Source: an uncultured Methylococcaceae bacterium (GTDB taxonomy: Bacteria; Pseudomonadota; Gammaproteobacteria; Methylococcales; Methylomonadaceae). Taken from it: a stretch of DNA of 5,160 nucleotides. Position numbers and translations under genes: made by a program. The notes beneath the pieces were generated by a model, which worked only from the letters and a program-made list of their open reading frames with translations, made no database searches and was not told where the DNA came from. Positions 1 through 5,160 of this stretch are shown here, in pieces; the stretch's first letter is position 1; the number at the start of each line of letters is the position of its first letter. The stretch covers positions 1-5,160 of the forward strand of contig CAIMDR010000404.1 of assembly GCA_903839795.1 (NCBI GenBank), written 5' to 3'.

Positions 1-258
1 GCGGATGTTGACAGACGATTTTATGGTGCGGTTAATGACGCTCCTTCACGTCATGCCATTGTGGTGTTATTGATGCCTTATATTCAGGAGCAGCTAAAAG
101 CGGGTGTCCGCCTAAATAGTATTTCCCGGCATATCTTGGGTCTTTTTCATGGTGAACCGGGGGCGCGGGGTTGGCGTAGATATCTCAGTGAGAATGTCAG
201 TAAATCAGGCGCAGATGAGCAGGTGATACTGGACGCGTTAAAGTTTACAGCGCAGTGA
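1..258 (+). CDS. dusA: tRNA-dihydrouridine synthase A, C-terminal part (5' truncated by window edge)
   Basis: The reading frame is open from base 1 and ends with TGA at 256-258, giving the last 85 residues of a protein that starts outside the window. The segment DRRFYG near its start and the block LGLFHGEPGARGWRRYLSE (about residues 46-64 of the visible part) are typical of the helical C-terminal domain of DusA. DusA is the flavin-dependent enzyme that uses NADPH to reduce uridines in the D-loop of cytoplasmic tRNAs (U20/U20a in E. coli). The GARxWRR stretch belongs to the tRNA-binding helical domain. The FMN-binding TIM barrel and the catalytic cysteine lie upstream and cannot be checked. 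A GTG at 61 is an internal valine, not a start. No T-rich terminator hairpin follows the stop. DusB or DusC are less likely because this C-terminal block is DusA-like. Confidence 0.88.
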   Translation, partial: ADVDRRFYGAVNDAPSRHAIVVLLMPYIQEQLKAGVRLNSISRHILGLFHGEPGARGWRRYLSENVSKSGADEQVILDALKFTAQ

Positions 259-301
259 CTAAAAAAGGGCGGCTGACAATAAAACCGGATATGCTCAAAA
301 T

Positions 302-332
302 CTGGCAGTAATGCTTAGGGTAGTGCTATACT
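302..332 (+). promoter_or_regulatory. Putative sigma70-type promoter for folE-hemH
   Basis: An extended -10 element reads TGcTATACT at 324-332, with the hexamer TATACT at 327-332 matching five of six consensus positions. A weak -35, CTGGCA at 302-307, matches TTGACA at four of six with a 19-base spacer, which is long; the TG extension could compensate. Initiation would fall near 338-340 and leave a leader of about 27 nt before the folE ATG at 366. This is pattern matching by eye, without experimental support. Confidence 0.45.
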
Positions 333-365
333 TCCAACTATTTTTTATAAGTGAGACAGAAAACC

Positions 366-908
366 ATGGAAGAACATTTCGCCGGAATTATTGCAGCGGT
401 CGGTGAAGACCTGAATCGTGAAGGCCTGATTGATACACCCAAACGTGCGGCCAAAGCCTTCAAATTTCTTAACAACGGTTACGATAAAACCTTGGAAGAA
501 GTGCTTAACGGTGCTATTTTTACCGCCGACACGGAAGACATGGTTATCGTTAAAGATATTGAATTATATTCCTTGTGTGAGCACCATTTACTGCCGTTTA
601 TTGGTAAATGCCATATCGGTTACTTGCCGCAGGGCAAAGTGCTGGGTCTGTCCAAAGTGGCACGTATTATTGATATGTATGCGAGGCGCTTACAAATTCA
701 GGAAAAACTAACCAAACAAATAGCAGATGCGATTGAGCTTTCAATCGGAGCCAGAGGTGTGGCGGTGGTTATTGAAGCCAAGCATTTATGCATGATGATG
801 CGGGGTGTTCAAAAACAAAATTCAGTGATGACGACTTCAGTGATGACGGGTGCTTTTCGTAAAGAAATTAGCACGCGCTCAGAATTTTTAAATCTCATTA
901 ACAGATAG
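366..908 (+). CDS. folE: GTP cyclohydrolase I (type IA)
   Basis: This enzyme converts GTP to 7,8-dihydroneopterin triphosphate plus formate. That is the first step of tetrahydrofolate synthesis, and the product also feeds queuosine synthesis in bacteria; it acts in the cytoplasm as a homodecamer. The 180-residue product fits the family (about 180-220). The zinc and active-site motif [10 protein letters not shown] is at residues 69-78, with C71 and H74 as expected zinc ligands, and the third ligand is C142 in [10 protein letters not shown] (140-148). H140 matches the catalytic histidine just before that cysteine. A family-type STRSEFL tail is at 169-175. I chose ATG 366 because the purine-rich GTGAGA at 351-356 then serves as a ribosome-binding site. 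A GTG at 351 is in frame and would add five residues, but it would consume that site. All key zinc residues are present, so this is not the zinc-flexible type IB enzyme FolE2. hemH begins 7 bp downstream, implying co-transcription. Confidence 0.96.
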   Translation: MEEHFAGIIAAVGEDLNREGLIDTPKRAAKAFKFLNNGYDKTLEEVLNGAIFTADTEDMVIVKDIELYSLCEHHLLPFIGKCHIGYLPQGKVLGLSKVARIIDMYARRLQIQEKLTKQIADAIELSIGARGVAVVIEAKHLCMMMRGVQKQNSVMTTSVMTGAFRKEISTRSEFLNLINR

Positions 909-915
909 GCCGTTC

Positions 916-1884
916 ATGACAACTAAGAAAACAGGTGTAATTCTGGCTAATCTGGGTTCACCCACTGCGCCTACAACAAAGGCGGTTCGGCGGTTTTTGG
1001 CTGATTTTTTGTGGGATCCCCGTGTGGTTAACCTGCCGCGTCCTTTGTGGTGGATGATACTTAATTTTTTTGTGTTGCCCTTCAGACCCAGTCGCTCGGC
1101 AAAAGCGTATCAAAAAGTATGGCATGAAAAAGGTTCGCCGTTAGCTTACTTGACCCGCGAATTAACCGAGAAAGTTGCTGAGCAGCTTGTTGCCAAAGGG
1201 ATTGCCACGCATTATGCGATGCGTTATGGTGAACCCTCTATAGCCACTCAATTAAAAGAGTTTAAAAAAGCCGGTATCACGGATGTCGTTGTTTTACCGC
1301 TATATCCCCAGTATTCTTCGACTACCAGCGCTTCTATTTATGATGATCTGGTTAAAGAGCTTAATCAATGGCGACATTTACCCACGTTTCAATTTATTGG
1401 TGAGTATCATCAGGATAGACATTATATTGCGGCGGTTGCTGAATCCATTGAGCAGGCGTGGCGTGAACAGGACAAAAACGAACTGTTAATTATGTCTTTT
1501 CACGGCTTGCCAGAGGCGCTGACTAAGTGGGGCGATCCTTATTTTCATCAGTGCCATAAAACAGCGGCATTGATTGCTGAAAAATTGGGCCTTAATGAAA
1601 AAGAATGGATGATTGTTTTTCAATCCCGTTTTGGCAAGGCAGAATGGCTAAAACCTTATTGTGTCAGCACCTTGGAAGAACTTCCAGGGCAAGGTGTTAA
1701 AACAGTTGATGTGGTCTGTCCGGGCTTTGCGGTTGACTGTCTGGAAACGTTGGAAGAAATAGCCATGGAAAATAAATCCATATTTATGGAATCAGGCGGA
1801 ACCCATTACCGTTATATTGCGGCACTTAACGATTCAGATGCTCACGTTAGCGCCATTATTAATATACTGGAACAAAAAATTTAA
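916..1884 (+). CDS. hemH: Ferrochelatase (protoheme ferro-lyase)
   Basis: Ferrochelatase inserts Fe2+ into protoporphyrin IX to make heme b, the last step of the protoporphyrin-dependent heme pathway. The bacterial enzyme sits at the inner face of the cytoplasmic membrane. The 322-residue length is close to E. coli HemH (320). Visible family marks are the N-terminal GVILANLGSPTAP (7-19), the AMRYGEPSI segment (101-109), LPLYPQYSSTTSAS (127-140), the signature SFHGLPE (194-200) with H196 as the expected metal-inserting histidine, and the C-terminal CPGFAVDCLETLEEI (268-282), where E277 corresponds to the conserved acidic residue opposite that histidine. No cysteine follows C275, so the C-terminal [2Fe-2S] cluster of animal enzymes is absent. 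The ATG follows the folE stop by 7 bp, with AGG at 907-909 as a short ribosome-binding site overlapping that stop codon. The pairing with folE suggests a shared promoter; the two pathways do not share intermediates. Confidence 0.97.
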   Translation: MTTKKTGVILANLGSPTAPTTKAVRRFLADFLWDPRVVNLPRPLWWMILNFFVLPFRPSRSAKAYQKVWHEKGSPLAYLTRELTEKVAEQLVAKGIATHYAMRYGEPSIATQLKEFKKAGITDVVVLPLYPQYSSTTSASIYDDLVKELNQWRHLPTFQFIGEYHQDRHYIAAVAESIEQAWREQDKNELLIMSFHGLPEALTKWGDPYFHQCHKTAALIAEKLGLNEKEWMIVFQSRFGKAEWLKPYCVSTLEELPGQGVKTVDVVCPGFAVDCLETLEEIAMENKSIFMESGGTHYRYIAALNDSDAHVSAIINILEQKI

Positions 1885-1913
1885 GAGACTATAGTTTGCT
1901 ACACTATAGCTCT
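1884..1913 (+). other. Bulged hairpin at the hemH stop codon
   Basis: AGAG (1884-1887) plus CTATAG (1889-1894) can pair with CTATAGCTCT (1904-1913). This gives a 10-bp stem with one unpaired A at 1888 and a 9-base loop. It starts on the last base of the hemH TAA. No T run follows (next bases GGCGTAATT), so it is not a standard intrinsic terminator. It could protect the hemH mRNA 3' end. CTATAG is itself a palindrome, so part of the symmetry may be chance. Confidence 0.4.
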
Positions 1914-1917
1914 GGCG

Positions 1918-2018
1918 TAATTATTCAGTCTCCCTCTTTAACAAAGAGGGGTTAGGGTAGATTTTATTAGATAAATCCCCCTCATTACCCCTTTTTTAAA
2001 GGGGGAGGTGAATGATTA
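1918..2018. repeat. Nested palindromic intergenic repeat (MITE/REP-like)
   Basis: This is an imperfect palindrome of about 101 bp lying wholly between hemH and the MutS-like gene. The outer arms TAATTATTCA (1918-1927) and TGAATGATTA (2009-2018) are complementary apart from one T-G pair, which is a wobble in RNA. Inside, CTCCCTCTTT (1930-1939) mirrors AAAGGGGGAG (1998-2007) with one mismatch. Near the centre, GATTT (1960-1964) mirrors AAATC (1973-1977). Each half also folds alone: CCCTCTTT/AAAGAGGG with loop AAC (1932-1950), and CCCCTTT/AAAGGGG with loop TTT (1988-2004). Many bacterial genomes carry dispersed intergenic repeats of this style (CCCCCTTT, GGGGGATTTA arms), and I infer this is one, possibly mobilised in trans. 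The TA at each outer tip could be a TA target duplication, but this is unproven. TTTT at 2021-2024 follows the full hairpin, so it might also reduce read-through. Confidence 0.7.
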
Positions 2019-2056
2019 AGTTTTGGCGATCTTGATTAATGAAGAGTTAAGCACCC

Positions 2057-3652
2057 ATGAAAGAAACAATATTGCAAGGCTGGCAAGATGCTTGGCCTAC
2101 TATTAAATCCAGCAAGCCCTTGGCTACCGGTGTTGGTGTTATAGACGAAAGCGCCTTTAATACCATTGAAGTCGATAAGCTGTTTGATGCGGTTAATCAT
2201 GCCTCAACAACGATAGGGCAGGCCGTGTTGTTTCGTTCGTTAACGCAACCGCTTGATGCTCTTGATGAGCTTAAACAAAAACAGGAAGCGGTTGAAGAAT
2301 TAAGGCAAAATTCTGCGCTAAAAGAAGCGCTGGAACAGCTTCTGGAAACCGCTGCCAGCCATGAGGAAAGCTTTTATTTACTGTTGTTTGGCGAGTTTCT
2401 GGGGTCTTTTGGCACCGCCAGAGAAGCGCATGAAATTGAAGGCTACGGTTATCTTCAGTACAAAAGAGGTATTCGGTTTATGCTTGACTTGGTGGCCCAA
2501 ATTCAAGCGACCGAGACACCACAAAGCCTCTATTTAAAAACTCTGTTTGATAAAATAACAGCATTTGCAGATACGCGGGTCTATTCATTAATGGAAGGCC
2601 CTGCTTATATCTCTGAAAATGGTATTCAATCAAAGCAGGAGAGAAAAAACTCCTTTTCACCGGCTATTATTTTCAGGCCACGGATGTTTAAGCCGCTACT
2701 TATTACCCTGTTTTTTGCAAGTGTCTGGGCTTTGGCGCACTTTTTTCCAACGGATATGTTTAATATTTCTATTCAGGCAATTCCCACGGCGACTATTTTC
2801 TTTGTACCTTTGTTGCTGGTTTATTATCCGGTGATTGGCAGTTTTGATAGAGACAGTTGCATTATTCCGTTAAGAAATGAGTTTAAAAAATCGGCTGATC
2901 TTGCAGAAACCTTGGATGCGTTAGGGCAATTGGACGAATTACTGTCGTTTATTAAATTTGCTGACGCTTTTGGTAGCCCTGTTGTGTTGCCGAGTTTGAT
3001 TGATGGTGAGCATCATCGTATTAATTTGGTTGATGCCAAAAATCCCGTTTTAGGTAAAGAAAATCCCGATTACGTTGGCAATGATTTTGTTTTGGAAGAC
3101 GATAAACTGGTTTTGGTAACGGGGCCTAATAGCGGTGGCAAAACGGCTTTTTGTAAAACCATAACGCAAATCCAACTACTGGCACAAATAGGTTGTTATG
3201 TGCCTGCAAAAGCAGTAACGTTAACCGTGGCAGACAGGATTTTTTATCAAGTATCAGAAGTTAGTCATTTAAACGATGGCGAAGGTCGTTTTGGTACAGA
3301 ATTAAAAAGAACCAAAGATATATTTCTGGCGACCACCCCTAAAAGTTTGGTCGTGTTGGATGAGTTGTCAGAAGGCACCACCTTTGAAGAAAAAATGGAA
3401 TCATCATCCAATGTGCTGAATGGTTTTTATCGTAAAGGTAACAGTACCATCTTAATTACCCATAATCATCAATTGGTTGATAATTTTGTGCGACAGGGAA
3501 TCGGCTTGCCAAGACAGGTTGAATTTGCCAATGACGCACCCAGTTACAAATTGATTGCCGGTATTTCTCGCGTGAGTCACGCTGATCGCGTGGCTAAAAA
3601 AATAGGTTTTTCAAAAGAAGACATAGACAACTATCTGGCGGACGCAAAATGA
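2057..3652 (+). CDS. Membrane-anchored MutS-family ATPase (not canonical mismatch repair MutS)
   Basis: The 531-residue product has three visible parts. Residues about 35-95 resemble the start of the MutS core/lever region ([20 protein letters not shown], then a P-x-D-x-L segment and Q-x-x-V-x-x-L helix). Two hydrophobic helices, about 212-230 and 241-262, are separated by a short loop; the basic stretch RPRMFK before the first predicts both large domains in the cytoplasm. Residues about 320-510 form the MutS ATPase: Walker [10 protein letters not shown] (355-363), Walker B LVVLDE (431-436), and the ILITHNH switch histidine H469. The N-terminal mismatch-binding domain with its F-x-E motif, the connector domain and a C-terminal Smr nuclease are all missing. 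Databases usually call such proteins 'MutS' or 'MutS-related'; their role is not known to me. ATP binding or hydrolysis is likely, mismatch repair is not. The ATG is preceded by a weak GAAGAG at 2041-2046. The stop overlaps the purT start, so the two are probably co-translated. Confidence 0.85.
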   Translation: MKETILQGWQDAWPTIKSSKPLATGVGVIDESAFNTIEVDKLFDAVNHASTTIGQAVLFRSLTQPLDALDELKQKQEAVEELRQNSALKEALEQLLETAASHEESFYLLLFGEFLGSFGTAREAHEIEGYGYLQYKRGIRFMLDLVAQIQATETPQSLYLKTLFDKITAFADTRVYSLMEGPAYISENGIQSKQERKNSFSPAIIFRPRMFKPLLITLFFASVWALAHFFPTDMFNISIQAIPTATIFFVPLLLVYYPVIGSFDRDSCIIPLRNEFKKSADLAETLDALGQLDELLSFIKFADAFGSPVVLPSLIDGEHHRINLVDAKNPVLGKENPDYVGNDFVLEDDKLVLVTGPNSGGKTAFCKTITQIQLLAQIGCYVPAKAVTLTVADRIFYQVSEVSHLNDGEGRFGTELKRTKDIFLATTPKSLVVLDELSEGTTFEEKMESSSNVLNGFYRKGNSTILITHNHQLVDNFVRQGIGLPRQVEFANDAPSYKLIAGISRVSHADRVAKKIGFSKEDIDNYLADAK

Positions 3653-4851
3653 CAATAGGTACAGCATTAACGGCTAAAGCAACACGCGCTTTGCTGCTGG
3701 GCAGCGGTGAATTAGGCAAGGAATTGGCTATTTCGTTACAGCGTTACGGCGTCGAAGTGATCGCTGTTGATCGTTATCAAGATGCACCTGCACATCAGGT
3801 CGCCCATCGCAGTTATGTCATTGATATGACGGATATTGAGGCAGTTAAAAAGCTGATTGCACTGGAACAGCCCCATTTTATTATTCCTGAAATTGAAGCG
3901 ATAGCAACGTCAGCGCTTGCTGGTATTGAAGCGGAGGGACGCTGTACGGTTGTGCCCAATGCCAGAGCCATTCAGTTGACCATGAATAGGGAAGGGATTA
4001 GAACGCTCGTTGCTGAACAGCTTAAAATCCCCACATCAAAGTACGCTTTCGCGCAAAGTTTTGAAGAGTTACTGGCCGCTGTTGACAGTGGCATCGGTTA
4101 TCCGTGTTTTATTAAGCCGACCATGTCATCATCAGGCAAAGGCCAGACGATGGTTAAAAGCCCTGATCAACTTCGAACGGCATGGGATTACGCTAAATCC
4201 AGCGGGCGGGTTGACACGGGTAAAGTCATTGTTGAAGCCAAGATTGATTTTGATTTTGAAATTACTTTGCTGACCGTCCGGTCACTTGATGAGACGGGGG
4301 CGGTTCAAACCGGTTTTTGCGCACCCATCGGGCATGTGCAGGAAAGTGGCGATTATCGGGAAAGTTGGCAACCGCAAGCAATGAGCGAGGCATCTTTAAA
4401 ATTATCTCAAGACATTGCTTGTAAAGTAACCAATGAAATTGGCGGACTGGGTTTATTTGGCGTTGAGTTATTTATTAAAGGTGATGCGGTATGGTTTAGC
4501 GAGGTCAGTCCCAGGCCGCACGATACCGGCATGGTGACTATGGTGACACAAAAGCAAAATGAATTTGAGTTGCATGCAAGAGCTATTTTAGGATTACCCG
4601 TAAACACTGAGCTGCGCGGCGTGGGAGCTAGCGCTGTTATTTTGGGCGGTGTTGATGCCAAAGGTGTTGTTTATGATGGACTGGCTCAAGCACTGGCCGT
4701 GCCTGATACTGAAGTTAGATTGTTTGGAAAACCTGAAGCCTACATAAAACGACGTATGGGTGTTGCTTTGGCAACGGCTGAAAGCGTTGATGAGGCCAGG
4801 TGTAAAGCGCTTAAAGCGGCAAGTTTAGTGGTGGTTAAATCAGTATCTTAG
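3649..4851 (+). CDS. purT: Formate-dependent phosphoribosylglycinamide formyltransferase (GAR transformylase 2)
   Basis: PurT makes N-formyl-GAR from GAR, formate and ATP through formyl phosphate. This is the third step of purine synthesis without using 10-formyl-tetrahydrofolate; the enzyme is a cytoplasmic ATP-grasp homodimer. At 400 residues it is slightly longer than E. coli PurT (392), partly from a few extra residues near 213-221. Visible marks are [11 protein letters not shown] (15-25) with E21-L22 at the GAR site, PEIEAIAT (80-87), TMNREGIR (111-118), K156 and the ATP loop SSGKGQ (161-166), [10 protein letters not shown] (201-210), [10 protein letters not shown] (234-243), the magnesium glutamates E273 and E285, [11 protein letters not shown] (287-297), and K361 with R368-R369 for GAR phosphate. 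Nothing essential is missing. The ATG at 3649 shares ATGA with the preceding stop, indicating translational coupling; no strong Shine-Dalgarno is seen. In a methylotroph, formate would be abundant, but that lifestyle is not shown here. Confidence 0.97.
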   Translation: MTIGTALTAKATRALLLGSGELGKELAISLQRYGVEVIAVDRYQDAPAHQVAHRSYVIDMTDIEAVKKLIALEQPHFIIPEIEAIATSALAGIEAEGRCTVVPNARAIQLTMNREGIRTLVAEQLKIPTSKYAFAQSFEELLAAVDSGIGYPCFIKPTMSSSGKGQTMVKSPDQLRTAWDYAKSSGRVDTGKVIVEAKIDFDFEITLLTVRSLDETGAVQTGFCAPIGHVQESGDYRESWQPQAMSEASLKLSQDIACKVTNEIGGLGLFGVELFIKGDAVWFSEVSPRPHDTGMVTMVTQKQNEFELHARAILGLPVNTELRGVGASAVILGGVDAKGVVYDGLAQALAVPDTEVRLFGKPEAYIKRRMGVALATAESVDEARCKALKAASLVVVKSVS

Positions 4852-4867
4852 GCAGGGCAGGTAAACA

Positions 4868-5160
4868 ATGATAAGGATTGCCGTTATTTTATTAACGTTA
4901 TGCATCTCAAACGAGGTGCTTGCTGATATTTATAAGTATACCGATAACGTCGGTCGTGTGTACTATACGGATAAACCAGGAAATAGCCTGTATAAGCGCA
5001 TTATAAAGTCAACGCCACGCAGCAGTTATTTGCCAACCACTAACACGATAAAAATGCCTGAATGGTCGGGCACCAATAAAAAAAGATATACCGATCTCAT
5101 TGAGCAGACCGCCTATCGGCATCAGGTCGATGCCAAATTGGTTCATGCCGTTATTCAAAC
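4868..5160 (+). CDS. Secreted lytic transglycosylase with DUF4124 N-terminus (3' truncated by window edge)
   Basis: The frame is open from ATG 4868 to the window end, giving 97 complete codons. Residues 1-19 are a signal peptide (MIRIAVILLTLCISNEVLA, predicted cleavage before D20), so export is expected. The next segment, DIYKYTDNVGRVYYTDKP (20-37), is a typical DUF4124 motif, a short beta-type module found at the N-terminus of many proteobacterial envelope proteins. After a linker, residues 74-97 (YTDLIEQTAYRHQVDAKLVHAVIQ) match the first helix and start of a soluble lytic transglycosylase (SLT/LT-E) domain, where the catalytic glutamate usually follows within a few residues of the visible end. 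The enzyme would cleave murein glycan strands to anhydro-muropeptides in the periplasm. AGG at 4859-4861 is a good ribosome-binding site six bases before the ATG. The gap to purT is only 16 bp, so it probably belongs to the same transcript. The catalytic residue lies beyond the window, so activity cannot be confirmed. Confidence 0.85.
   Translation, partial: MIRIAVILLTLCISNEVLADIYKYTDNVGRVYYTDKPGNSLYKRIIKSTPRSSYLPTTNTIKMPEWSGTNKKRYTDLIEQTAYRHQVDAKLVHAVIQ

Noticed and set aside
285..305. Possible terminator hairpin after dusA (CCGGAT pairing with ATCTGG around a 9-base loop).
   Set aside because: The stem is only six pairs including one G-U, no T run follows, and it overlaps the putative -35 of folE; likely chance.
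2019..2056. Promoter for the MutS-like gene in the short stretch after the palindrome.
   Set aside because: TTGGCG at 2023-2028 resembles a -35, but no convincing -10 lies at the right distance. Expression may come from read-through or from a promoter I cannot recognise.
1885..2056. CRISPR, small RNA gene or riboswitch in the hemH to MutS-like gap.
   Set aside because: There are no regularly spaced direct repeats and no known riboswitch core; the palindrome explains most of the structure.
2619..2834. Plus-strand open frame with hydrophobic product inside the MutS-like gene.
   Set aside because: It is a frame-shifted reading of the region encoding the two membrane helices; the hydrophobic look comes from the T-rich codons.
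2057..3652. Annotating this gene as mismatch repair mutS or as mutS2.
   Set aside because: The ATPase domain is MutS-like, but the mismatch-binding and connector domains (MutS1) and the Smr domain (MutS2) are absent, and two membrane helices are present.
4407..4661. Minus-strand open frame of 84 codons inside purT.
   Set aside because: It lies entirely within the well-supported purT coding sequence, and its product shows no recognisable motif or start context; a shadow frame.

Overview
The window is ordinary, densely coded bacterial chromosome. Five protein genes and the tail of a sixth all lie on the + strand, in AT-leaning DNA. The protein sequences look gammaproteobacterial: a DusA tail, an E. 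coli-type ferrochelatase, a PurT close to the E. coli enzyme, and a DUF4124-plus-transglycosylase protein. The mix would suit a Methylococcales-type methanotroph, but that is a low-confidence impression and no methane-oxidation gene is present.

Layout: 1-258 is the 3' end of dusA (tRNA dihydrouridine synthase). A 107-bp gap carries a plausible sigma70-type promoter. It is followed by folE (GTP cyclohydrolase I, 366-908) and, 7 bp later, hemH (ferrochelatase, 916-1884), which together look like a two-gene transcription unit. The 172-bp gap at 1885-2056 contains no gene. It holds a small bulged hairpin at the hemH stop codon and a roughly 101-bp nested palindrome that resembles a dispersed MITE/REP-like repeat. 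A second run of genes begins at 2057: a membrane-anchored MutS-family ATPase (2057-3652), purT (3649-4851, overlapping by 4 bp), and after 16 bp a secreted lytic transglycosylase (4868 to the window end, incomplete).

Most of the genes are housekeeping: tRNA modification, the first step of folate/pterin synthesis, the last step of heme b synthesis, and formate-dependent purine formylation. FolE and PurT both touch one-carbon and purine metabolism, but they lie in different apparent transcription units, so a functional link is only inferred.

The least understood gene is the MutS-like one. It keeps a MutS core segment and a full P-loop ATPase domain, lacks the mismatch-recognition domain, and has two membrane helices where the DNA-clamp region would be. 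It is unlikely to be a mismatch repair protein. I see no CRISPR array, tRNA, rRNA, insertion sequence, defence cassette or other clearly new system in the window.
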